64,000 nt of DNA, taken from positions 224,867 to 288,866 of the forward strand of contig DJTE01000002.1 in NCBI GenBank assembly GCA_002439165.1, in the 5' to 3' direction. The notes under the pieces are model-generated. The model was given only the letters and a program-made list of their open reading frames with translations, was not told the origin of the DNA and ran no database searches. The stretch comes from Chryseobacterium indologenes (lineage in GTDB: Bacteria > Bacteroidota > Bacteroidia > Flavobacteriales > Weeksellaceae). The position numbers and the translations under genes are program-made. Shown here piece after piece: positions 35,995 through 45,200 of the stretch. Each line of letters opens with the position of its first letter. Position 1 is the stretch's first letter.

Positions 35995-37025
35995 GATTGA
36001 CTTATTTAACTTTTCTATTTGCTTTTTTTGGTTTATTATTAAATTGCAATAACACCAAATTAAAAGAATCCGAGCCGCAAAAGGCTGTAAAACAAACTGA
36101 AATTAAAGAAATTTTCAGTTTAGTAAAACCAAACAACAAACCTGAAGAACCATTGTATACAACTTTATATAACGGTTATTCTATTTCAATACAATCAAAC
36201 ACCTCCAATCAGGAACTTATCTTTAAAAAGGGGAATATTGAAACGAGAAAAACATTGAAATTTTATTATGAAAATCCCGAAATTGTTTTTCATCTTTATA
36301 AGTCTAATCTTGACGATATTGTTCTCTTAATTGAAGGTAGAGATTACTATGGTAGTAATTTAGGAGTATATTACATCGAAAACAAAACAAATAAAATCAT
36401 TGAAATAGATGATACACTCAACTATACTCAAGATAATCCGGAAACCAAAGGATTTAAATTACCCAAAGCAGAAATCATAAAAAAAGATGATGAATTAAAA
36501 TGTGCAATTTATCTAGGAAATAAATTCTTATATAATAAAAACTATGATATTTCTACTCTGGGAAATGATAGCTCTTCTAAAAAAGATGTAGTACCTAACA
36601 CCGATTATAATACTAACACAACCCCTTCGGATTTAATAGGAATGTGGGCTGTAATTTGTCAGAATGAATTAACAGTACTTAAAATTAATAAAAACGAGGG
36701 CTTTTTATCCCTCTATGATTTCAATGCCATTTACATCAACCTAAAAGTAGAAAGATCATCCAATAAAAATGAATATCTTCTAAAATATGCAGGTTTGGCC
36801 TCTCAGCAAGATTATTATAAGGAGAATTTGAAAATTGTAGATGGAGAAATCTCAAAAGATAAAGTAATTGGAAAACTGATTCTACAAAAAAATGGAAAGG
36901 CTGAACTGCAATGGATTGGCCTATATAATATGAAAAAACAAAAACTGGAGTTTGTGGGTAACGATTTTCTCCTCATAAAAGAAAACGGCGGTAAACTCCC
37001 GTTAATTCTTGAACCATGTCACTAA
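35991..37025 (+). CDS. Lipoprotein, candidate immunity protein
   Basis: 344 residues, not recognised. Its ATG overlaps the effector stop (ATGA), implying translational coupling. A lipoprotein signal ends at Cys19 (FGLLLNCNN). The rest is soluble beta-rich sequence with many Lys/Asn. A membrane-anchored periplasmic protein coupled to a peptidoglycan hydrolase is the classic arrangement for immunity. Base composition is strikingly AT-rich, like the effector C-terminus, consistent with joint transfer. Confidence 0.6.
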   Translation: MRLTYLTFLFAFFGLLLNCNNTKLKESEPQKAVKQTEIKEIFSLVKPNNKPEEPLYTTLYNGYSISIQSNTSNQELIFKKGNIETRKTLKFYYENPEIVFHLYKSNLDDIVLLIEGRDYYGSNLGVYYIENKTNKIIEIDDTLNYTQDNPETKGFKLPKAEIIKKDDELKCAIYLGNKFLYNKNYDISTLGNDSSSKKDVVPNTDYNTNTTPSDLIGMWAVICQNELTVLKINKNEGFLSLYDFNAIYINLKVERSSNKNEYLLKYAGLASQQDYYKENLKIVDGEISKDKVIGKLILQKNGKAELQWIGLYNMKKQKLEFVGNDFLLIKENGGKLPLILEPCH

Positions 37026-37026
37026 A

Positions 37027-37686
37027 ATGATAAAAGCACAGATATTTTTTATAACCGGAATTCTATGCTTATTCTCCTGCAAAGAAACAAAGCAGCAAAC
37101 CTATCAGCCCTCATCAGGTTCTGATCGTATAAAGCCCACCGGCAATACCTCCCCGGAAAAAAATAAGGTTTCTAAGGTAGATATTCATCAATCTGAAAAC
37201 CAGAATAATTCCTATTTCATTTACGAAAAATGGAATACAGCAGACAACGCAGAAGGAACCTATCAGAAAACAGGATTAACGGTACAGTTAAAAAGTTATT
37301 TGAACGAATCTGAAAACATCGGTGGAAAAAAGCTGTATATCAACAGCCGGGAAACCGATTTTATTGTATCTGATGCTTATGTCTTCACTCCTTTTCTTTT
37401 TACTGACGGCCCTGAAAGCATACTTTTACTTCAGGAAGAAGACGAATCCGGCATCTATGGATACAGACTCTACTATTTCGACAACGAAAAACTGGTAAAA
37501 AAAACCATTCTAAACATCGCACCTGTTGAAGATACCATGGAAATCAATAAATTTATTACATTTAAAAACGGAAAACAAAACATCATTCCTGTTATTCTCA
37601 CCGGTCAGTATTATGATACGGAACTGTATACAATGAAGCCATCTTCCGGATACCGTTTCATCATCCGTAAAACATCGTTCAGATAA
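37027..37686 (+). CDS. Lipoprotein of the effector cassette
   Basis: 219 residues from the ATG at 37027; an earlier in-frame ATG at 37009 overlaps the previous gene, but MIKAQIFFITGILCLFSCKE is the natural lipoprotein signal (lipobox LFSC). A Ser/Lys-rich linker (about 20-60) precedes a beta-rich domain. It begins 1 base after the preceding stop. Not recognised; a second immunity or accessory protein is possible. Confidence 0.55.
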   Translation: MIKAQIFFITGILCLFSCKETKQQTYQPSSGSDRIKPTGNTSPEKNKVSKVDIHQSENQNNSYFIYEKWNTADNAEGTYQKTGLTVQLKSYLNESENIGGKKLYINSRETDFIVSDAYVFTPFLFTDGPESILLLQEEDESGIYGYRLYYFDNEKLVKKTILNIAPVEDTMEINKFITFKNGKQNIIPVILTGQYYDTELYTMKPSSGYRFIIRKTSFR

Positions 37687-37821
37687 AAAACAGAATATGC
37701 CTCTATTTTTTAACAGAAATATGACTGAAGCAAAAATACTGATAACTATAATAGAGGAACTGGAAAATTAGATGTTCGGAAACACAATAAAACCTCTTAT
37801 CTTTAATCTTTTTAAAACCCA
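37687..37821. other. Short non-coding gap in the cassette
   Basis: 135 bases. A 16-codon frame (MTEAKILITIIEELEN) is seen but is too short and lacks support; it may be a remnant. No promoter box identified. Confidence 0.4.
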
Positions 37822-38304
37822 ATGAAAATCTACCGTATTCTGATCTTCACAGCAGCAGTTTTATTTAATTTTTCATGTGAAAAGAAAAGGGAGACAGCAG
37901 TTTCAGTACCAGCGTCACCTGCAGTTGAAAAAACTCAGCCTGCTCAAAAAAAAGCTCCTGCTCAACAAGAAAAAACATTCAGATCATGCGAAGAACTGAT
38001 CACAGCTTTGGTAAAATCCAGCAATGTTTCTTCGCTGAAAACGTTTAAAGATGTTAAAATCAGAATAGAAGAAGTAACTTCAGAAAAAATCATTATTGAG
38101 CTGTATGTCACCAATGATACCTCCGAAGATGCCTCTGTAAAAAAAATGACCGATCATGCTGTGGGCTGGCTGGAATTTTTCCCTGCTACAAAAAAGCTTC
38201 AGGACATTACCTTCGATCCGGAAGAACCGGAAATTCTGAAATATGACACCACCCTTCCGGACAAGGCAGATATGACAGAATTATGTGGTATTACGGCAAA
38301 ATAA
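37822..38304 (+). CDS. Small lipoprotein, unknown function
   Basis: 160 residues. Signal with lipobox ending at Cys19 (LFNFSCEKK), then an Ala/Pro/Lys/Gln linker (about 25-55), then a compact domain starting FRSCEELITALVKSS with another Cys near the C-terminus (ELCGITAK), which may form a disulfide. Third lipoprotein in a row after the effector. Role unknown. Confidence 0.6.
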   Translation: MKIYRILIFTAAVLFNFSCEKKRETAVSVPASPAVEKTQPAQKKAPAQQEKTFRSCEELITALVKSSNVSSLKTFKDVKIRIEEVTSEKIIIELYVTNDTSEDASVKKMTDHAVGWLEFFPATKKLQDITFDPEEPEILKYDTTLPDKADMTELCGITAK

Positions 38305-38364
38305 CACCTTACTTATGGCAGGCCTGTCCCGGAAATTCACTACATTTGAGAAGCTGATCATCTT

Positions 38365-38616
38365 ATGAAAAAAATACTTATCACATTATTCATCTCCATA
38401 TCGGTAGCCGCTTTTGTTCTTTTTCTAAAAAAGGATCCGGCAGAAAATAATGGCCCGGGTATACTTTTGTTACCCTGTATGGTGATGTTATCCATTCCTG
38501 TGATGAAATTTCTGTTTCCCGTCACCAAAGAATTAAAGATCGGAACCGCAGACTTTTATCCCAATATTTTGCATAAAACTGTTGATTTTTTTAAAAAGGA
38601 AAGAAGAAACAGATAA
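38365..38616 (+). CDS. Small membrane protein, unknown function
   Basis: 83 residues with two hydrophobic segments (about 4-21 and 32-53) and a basic C-terminus (FFKKERRNR). Starts 60 bases after the previous lipoprotein. Not recognised. Confidence 0.5.
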   Translation: MKKILITLFISISVAAFVLFLKKDPAENNGPGILLLPCMVMLSIPVMKFLFPVTKELKIGTADFYPNILHKTVDFFKKERRNR

Positions 38617-38743
38617 TGTTTTTATCCTTTCAGGAATTTTTTTAATGGTATTAAGCGAAACTGGTTCAAAACTTCATTTTTAGCCAATACCATCCGGTTG
38701 GGAAGTTCTGTTTTTTTCATAACTTTACTCTAAATTTCAGCTT

Positions 38744-41056
38744 TTGGCCAATCTTTACAAAAAAGACTCACCCTTTCAGGTTTACATTTCATTCAAAAAA
38801 TATTTGGATGTGCTGGAACATATCCGGTACAACGATCGCCTGGAATACCGGGTCAATTACGCTGAATCTCTGATCGACAGTACCAAAAATTTTCAGGAAC
38901 TGAGAGACGGATTCCAGGACGTTTCCCTTCTGGACAAACATGAAGACCTCATCAGGATGCTTCTTGCAGACCTCTTCCCTACCGGGCTTACCCATAACGA
39001 AATTAAGGCGGCCAGTATTCCGCTTTCCAATATTACATTCAATTACACCGAAAGATTTAAAAGCATCCTTAAAGATGCAGGTAAGGATTTTGAAATAGAG
39101 CTCAGAAATATTGATGACAACGAGTTTTATGTATTCTGCTGCTGCCTGATCCTTCAGACCTATTTCAACAGAGACATCAAAAGTTCAATCCCGTTTTACT
39201 ATGACATCCCTAATAAACAGGGAATCATGAAACATTATAAAATTACGGTCAATTCAGATTTTACGGAAATATATCCCACAGAAAAGGCAAAAATTCCTGA
39301 AGATGATGTTCTTGATATGCTGCTGGAAAATCTCGATGATTTTAAACTCTGGAAAAGATATTTCCCTTCACAGTCGTGGATTTTGAAAGGATTTGCCATT
39401 ATCTCGCTGGTAGACTGTACTTCGGAAGTGGCATTATCCGATCTCAAATCAAGCATGATAGAAATCGATCCCGAAGATCTGAACCCGGACGAAAACCTCA
39501 CGGAAATTTTCAAATCATACTTTGATGTGGCAGACCTTAGCTTCGGTCTGATGCTTTTCGACCAGAAAGGCCGGAAACTGGAAAAACTACCGATCTACGA
39601 AAGCCTTTTCAGCAACCATATTCTTGATTTCTGGATCAATGCCTTTGATGAAGAAACACGCATCAGCACCTTCAACAATTTAAGCCATAATTCAAAACCG
39701 ATTGTCGTCTCCAATGTCAACAATCTGGATGAAAATATAAAATCACTTCCTTCCTTCAGTATTTTAAAGGATAACAATATCAACAGCTTTATGGTGATCC
39801 CCATCATGAAAGACAATGAACTGCTGGCTATCATGGAATTTACGTCCCATCATGCCAACAGCTTCAATGGTCTGAAGCTGAAAAAAATGGAATTTTTTAC
39901 CGATATGATCCTCTTCTCCCTCACCCGGTTCAGTTTTGAAAAAAATTACCAGATAGAAGCCATTATTCAGCGTGAATATACTTCCATCCACAACAGTGTG
40001 GTGTGGAAATTCCGGAACGAAGCGGAAAAGTATTTCAATGCTTATCTGGCAAAAAAGATGTACACCCTGAAGCAGATCTCTTTTAAAAATCTCACTCCGC
40101 TGTTTGGGTTTTCAGATATCCGTTCTTCTTCAGACAAACGTTTTAACCTGATGCTGGAAGACCTCAACCAGCAGATTGAGGCCCTTCATGATATTTTCAC
40201 CCTGATCAACTCCGATTCGGAGAAATACCTGCTGGCACTGGACGTTTTTGAAAATGAGCTGAACAATGAGATCAAAGCCGATACGGAACAGCGGTTCCAA
40301 AGGATTCTGAGAGAAGAAATTCATCCTTATCTGCAGGGAAAACTGGAAGTAAAAGTCACCGGAGAAGCAAAGGCTAAAATCAAAGATTATTTCTCAATGG
40401 TATTTCCCCAGACCGATCTCTTTTACGCCAACAGAAAAAGTCTGGACGATTCCATCACCCTTCTCAACAGGAAACTGGCAGATATGCTGGATGAAAGCCA
40501 GATTAAAGCGCAGCAGATCTTTCCTCATTACTATGAAAGATTCAAGTCGGATGGTGTAGAACATAACCTTTACATCGGGCAAACGATTGCTCCGGATCTT
40601 CATTATTCCTCCAAAGTCGTTCACAAATTAAGATACTGGCAGCTGAAAACCATCTGCAATATGGAACGCGAATTCCAGACCTTCAAAAAGGATCTTCCGA
40701 TCCGGCTGGATATTGCTTCCCTTATCTTTGTATACAACGAAAAAATAGACATCCGTTTCAGAATGGATGAAAAACGCTTTGATGTAGACGGTGCCTACAA
40801 TTCCTATTATGAAATTGTTAAAAAACGTCTCGACAAATCCCATATAAAAGACTCCACAGAAAGGATCACCTGTCCAGGAAAGATTACCATCGTCTATTTC
40901 GGTATGGAAAACCAGAAAGAATACCTGGAATACATTACCAAACTTCAGAAAAAAGGAATTCTGCAGCATGACGTGGAATTCCTGAAAGTAGAGGATCTCC
41001 AGGGAATCACAGGACTGCTGGCCCTGAGGGTTTCACTGGCGGTTGATGAATCATAA
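38744..41056 (+). CDS. GAF-domain protein, large cytoplasmic
   Basis: 770 residues. The only plausible start is the TTG at 38744 (an in-frame stop lies at 38720), giving MANLYKKDSPFQVYISFKKY. A GAF-like domain is suggested around 255-395 (FGLMLFDQKG ... NINSFMVIPIMKDNELLAIMEF). The flanks are helical and charged with no kinase, cyclase or DNA-binding motif that I can see. No signal peptide. Such proteins occur as orphans in flavobacteria; the ligand is unknown. Confidence 0.65.
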   Translation: MANLYKKDSPFQVYISFKKYLDVLEHIRYNDRLEYRVNYAESLIDSTKNFQELRDGFQDVSLLDKHEDLIRMLLADLFPTGLTHNEIKAASIPLSNITFNYTERFKSILKDAGKDFEIELRNIDDNEFYVFCCCLILQTYFNRDIKSSIPFYYDIPNKQGIMKHYKITVNSDFTEIYPTEKAKIPEDDVLDMLLENLDDFKLWKRYFPSQSWILKGFAIISLVDCTSEVALSDLKSSMIEIDPEDLNPDENLTEIFKSYFDVADLSFGLMLFDQKGRKLEKLPIYESLFSNHILDFWINAFDEETRISTFNNLSHNSKPIVVSNVNNLDENIKSLPSFSILKDNNINSFMVIPIMKDNELLAIMEFTSHHANSFNGLKLKKMEFFTDMILFSLTRFSFEKNYQIEAIIQREYTSIHNSVVWKFRNEAEKYFNAYLAKKMYTLKQISFKNLTPLFGFSDIRSSSDKRFNLMLEDLNQQIEALHDIFTLINSDSEKYLLALDVFENELNNEIKADTEQRFQRILREEIHPYLQGKLEVKVTGEAKAKIKDYFSMVFPQTDLFYANRKSLDDSITLLNRKLADMLDESQIKAQQIFPHYYERFKSDGVEHNLYIGQTIAPDLHYSSKVVHKLRYWQLKTICNMEREFQTFKKDLPIRLDIASLIFVYNEKIDIRFRMDEKRFDVDGAYNSYYEIVKKRLDKSHIKDSTERITCPGKITIVYFGMENQKEYLEYITKLQKKGILQHDVEFLKVEDLQGITGLLALRVSLAVDES

Positions 41057-41085
41057 CCTTTTGCAATTCCTCCCTCAGCCTTCAG

Positions 41086-42252
41086 TTAAAGCGAAAGAAA
41101 CGCATATCCGAAAGAAAGCACAGAAATAATAATTCCGGCCATAAAGATCTTATAGGTAATGGATAGAAGCTTATATTTCCTGTCCAGCACTTTTCCCAGG
41201 AAGTAAAGGTCTTTCACCATAGAATCATAGATATAGTCCCGGTCTTTGATCAGATCCCTCATCGCATCATGATAATCATTGAAAAGCATTTGATGGAAGT
41301 TCCCGAAAAACAGCAGATTCACTTTGCGGTCTGCAATATCCTGAGCCGTGAATACCGTTTTTGTAACATTCGGCTTTGTGGATAAAATCGCAAATATAAT
41401 CGTCAGCACACTGGATAGCAGAAGAATAAAACTCGGGATAATCAGGTGTGAATTTTTCGGTGTATCCAGCTTAGGAACCAGTACGGAAAGACATACGGAA
41501 ATAATGATCGCATTTACGGAAAGAAGGATATTCGCTTTGCTGTCGGCAATATCACTCAGCCGGGTATGGTTATTCAGAGTTACCCTGAACAGCGTATCCA
41601 CACTGCGGTCAGATTTAGGTTCCTTTTCTTTTTTATTCTCGGAATTATCTTTTTTATCCTCTTCTTTTTCCAGCTTTTTCTCTATTTTTTTAATATTCTT
41701 TTTCTTTAAAGGTTCCCAGTTTTCCTTTGCATACTCCGTGTAGTAGTGATGCCTATTTTTCAGCATATCAAGGTTTCCCGCATTCCATTCTTCATTGGAA
41801 AAACATCTTACATTCGTCAGCTCCCATTCTTTTCTCAGGCAGTCGGAAATATCACTGTAATCATGGCTTGCAAAATGACTGCAGTCTGCATCTTTTACTA
41901 TCTTTTCCAGGAGATTCTGCGGCTCATAAGTGATTTTTGTTGCCAGAATCAATTGGGAAACATCGCGGATATAGTCTTCAGGGTAATTTTCCTTCTGTAA
42001 AAAATCTTTCAGAATCTCAACACCTCTTTCTTCATGGTTCTGGGCACACTCTATATAGCCGGTATCATGAAACCAGAGAGCAAGCAGCACTTTTTCCTGG
42101 TCTTCTTCCGAAACCGGGGTATTCTTCATAATCTCTTCAGCCTTGTTGACCGTATAGGTGGTATGGATAAAATTATGGTAAAAGTAAACAGAAGATAACT
42201 TATCTTTGAATAAGATTTCAACATAATCTTTGGCTTTGTGTAAAATACTCAT
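41086..42252 (-). CDS. HD phosphohydrolase fused to a PycTM (DUF5706) membrane effector domain
   Basis: 388 residues. Residues 20-170 are an HD-type metal phosphohydrolase (His26/His30, His62-Asp63 in LWFHDTGY, Asp121/Asp123). A strongly charged Lys/Glu linker follows (178-215). Residues 215-388 match the Pycsar effector PycTM fold: RLSDIADSKANILLSVNA, two adjacent helices (242-259, 268-291) and a last helix (367-387). In Pycsar defence, PycTM proteins damage the membrane upon cCMP/cUMP binding. No pyrimidine cyclase gene is adjacent. The HD domain could degrade the signal or a nucleotide. The start is 26 bases from the divergent gene. Confidence 0.82.
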   Translation of the reverse strand: MSILHKAKDYVEILFKDKLSSVYFYHNFIHTTYTVNKAEEIMKNTPVSEEDQEKVLLALWFHDTGYIECAQNHEERGVEILKDFLQKENYPEDYIRDVSQLILATKITYEPQNLLEKIVKDADCSHFASHDYSDISDCLRKEWELTNVRCFSNEEWNAGNLDMLKNRHHYYTEYAKENWEPLKKKNIKKIEKKLEKEEDKKDNSENKKEKEPKSDRSVDTLFRVTLNNHTRLSDIADSKANILLSVNAIIISVCLSVLVPKLDTPKNSHLIIPSFILLLSSVLTIIFAILSTKPNVTKTVFTAQDIADRKVNLLFFGNFHQMLFNDYHDAMRDLIKDRDYIYDSMVKDLYFLGKVLDRKYKLLSITYKIFMAGIIISVLSFGYAFLSL

Positions 42253-42278
42253 CCCTGAATTTTTGTTAATGTAAATTT

Positions 42279-45200
42279 ATGAATTTATCCTTTAAAACTC
42301 ATCTAAAAAATACTTCTATTGCCTTTAGAGCAGTATTGTCGGCCGGAGTTCTTTATTCCTGCGCAACATATAACGTAAAAAAGGGTAAAAACTTATTTGA
42401 AGTAAAAAATTCTGATATAAAATCTGAAAATGACTTTAAAGTTTTCCTGATTGGTGATGCCGGAAATGCAGATGAAATTCAGGCGCAGCAGACACTCGGT
42501 CTCCTTAAAAACAAACTGGATTCTGCAGACAGCAATTCGATGCTGATCTTTTTGGGAGATAACATCTACCCCAACGGAATGCCGAAAGAGTCCGACAAAG
42601 ACTATGCACTGGCCAAACAGAAGCTGGAAGATCAGCTGGCCATTACCGGAAATTTTAAAGGAAAAACCCTCGTCATTCCCGGAAACCACGATTGGTATAA
42701 CGGAATGGACGGCCTAAAGGCCCAGGAAGATTTCGTGAAAAACTATTTTAACGACAAAAAAGCTTTCCTGCCTAAAAACTCCTGCCCTATTGATGATGTG
42801 AATCTGTCCAAAGACATCAAGCTGATCGTTGTCGATACGGAATGGGCATTGGCCAACTGGGATAATTACCCGGGGGTAAATAAAAACTGTACCATCAAAA
42901 CCCGTGAAGACTTTTTCACGGAGTTTAAGGATCTGGTTACCAAAAATCAGGATAAAAGGATCATCGTTGCCCTGCATCACCCCATCATCAGCAGTGGTAC
43001 CCACGCCGGATTCAATTCGGCAAAATCCCATCTTTTCCCGCTGAAAAGCAAAATTCCTGTTCCCGGTGTCGCAAGTCTTATCAATATTCTGAGAAGTTCT
43101 TCCGGTGCCAGTCCCGAAGATATCAATAACCGGCATTATGCTGACCTGGCCAACCGTCTGAAAAGTATTGTTCAGGATAAAGAGAATATTATTTTTGTTT
43201 CCGGGCATGATCATAACCTTCAGTATCATGAAGACAGGAATATCCGGCAGATCATCAGTGGGGCCGGCTCCAAAACAGATCCGGCCACAATTGCCCTGCA
43301 GACCGATTTTTCTTACGGAGGCAGCGGCTTTGCAGTCCTGAATTTCAGAAAAGACCAAAGCACCGATGTTGAATATTTTTCCACCAAAGATAACAGCCTT
43401 AAAAAGCTTACCCATATTTCCGTAATCTCGAAACCCGATGTATTCATCAATAACTATCCCCGCACTTTTCCCGCTACGGCTACCTCAACGGTTTATCCCG
43501 TGGAACTGACCCAAAAAGGAAGTGTTTACCGATGGCTGTGGGGAGAGCATTACAGAAAATATTACGGAATTCCTGTTGAAGCACCTACTGCTGATCTCGC
43601 CACTCTGAACGGAGGCTTTACCCCTTTCCGGGAAGGCGGAGGAAACCAGTCGAACAGCCTGAGACTGAAGGCAGCAGACGGCCAGGAATTTGTAATGCGG
43701 GGCGTGAAGAAAAGTGCAGTCCGTTTTCTGAATAATATGGCTTTCAAAAAAAGCACTTTCGGAAATGAACTGAATAACACATTCCCGGAAAAGTTCCTGC
43801 TGGATTTTTATACGACCAACCATCCGTTCACCCCCTTTTCAGTAGGGAATATGGCAGATAAAGTGGGGATTTTCCACAGCAATCCGAAATTATATTATAT
43901 CCCCAAACAGTATACTCTGGGAGAGTACAATAAAAATTACGGGGATGAAATGTACATGATTGAAGAACGCTTTTCTTCTGATCCTAAAACCCTGGCCTCA
44001 CTGGACAATGCCAGAGACATTGTTTCCACAGATGATGTTCTGAAAAACTTCACCAAAAATTACAAATACTCCGTAGATCGTGAATCTTACATCCGGGCCA
44101 GAATATTTGACATGTTTATCGGTGACTGGGACAGACATTCCGACCAATGGAAATGGGCAGAATACCAGGATGGCGATAAAGTAGTCTATAAACCGGTCCC
44201 GAAAGACAGAGATCAGGCATTCAGCAAATATGACGGGGCAGCATTCAGGATCATAATGAATGTTCCGGCCATCCGGCATATGAAAACTTTCAAAGATGAT
44301 ATTAAAAATGTAAAATGGATGAATATGGAACCTTATCCGCTGGATCTGATTTTCCTGAAAGGTTCTACCCGGGAGGAATGGGCAGCCCAGGCCAGATACA
44401 TCCAGGATCATCTTACGGACGCTGATATTGATGAAGCTTTTAACAATCTCCCGAAAGAGGTAAAAGACGAAACCATTGCCGATATTCAGAGCAAGCTGAA
44501 AATACGGAAAACAAAACTGCAAAATTATGCGGCTCAGTATTATGATGTGCTTCAGAAAAAAGTACCGCTGGCCGGAACTGTGAATCCTGATAAATTCGTA
44601 GTCACAAAAACCGGTAATTCCGTTAATGTAAAACAGTATAAATTAGATAAAAACAAAGAAAATCCTGAACTGGTTTTCGAAAAAAACTATGATGATTCCA
44701 AGACAAAGGAACTCTGGATTTATGGGCTGGAAGATGATGATATTTATGAAGTTTCAGGAGAGGGAAAACCTAAAATGACGATCAGGCTGATAGGTGGCTA
44801 CAACCATGATGTGTACAATGTTTCCAACGGAAGCAGGGTAAAAATTTATGATTTCAAATCTCAGAAAAATACCTATAATGCAGCATCTGCAACAAAAAAT
44901 ATTTCTGATGACTATGACGTCAATACCTACAATTACAAGCATCCGAAATTCAATTATTTTGCAGGATATCCGAATGCTGACTACAACCCTGACGATGGAG
45001 TGATTATCGGCTTCCTGGCCAATTATACCGTTAACAATTTCATCCGCGATCCGTATACCCAGAAACACAGCCTTAAAGCTAATTTCTATACGGCAACGGC
45101 CGGATTTAACCTGGTGTATAAAGGAATCTTTAAAAAAGCCATTTCCGGATGGGATTTCAATATTGATGCAGGCTATACGACCCCGAGATTTTCCCGGAAC

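Noticed and set aside
37720..37771. 16-codon frame in the effector cassette gap
   Set aside because: Too short and without start signals; possibly a remnant but not supportable.
38645..38693. 8-bp inverted repeat ATGGTATT...AATACCAT before the GAF gene
   Set aside because: Arms short, loop of 33 bases, no other support.
41348..41743. 131-codon plus-strand frame, Ser/Phe-rich
   Set aside because: Complement of the HD-PycTM gene; the Ser/Phe run mirrors the Lys/Glu linker.
42714..43415. 233-codon minus-strand frame
   Set aside because: Shadow of the phosphatase domain, no family resemblance.
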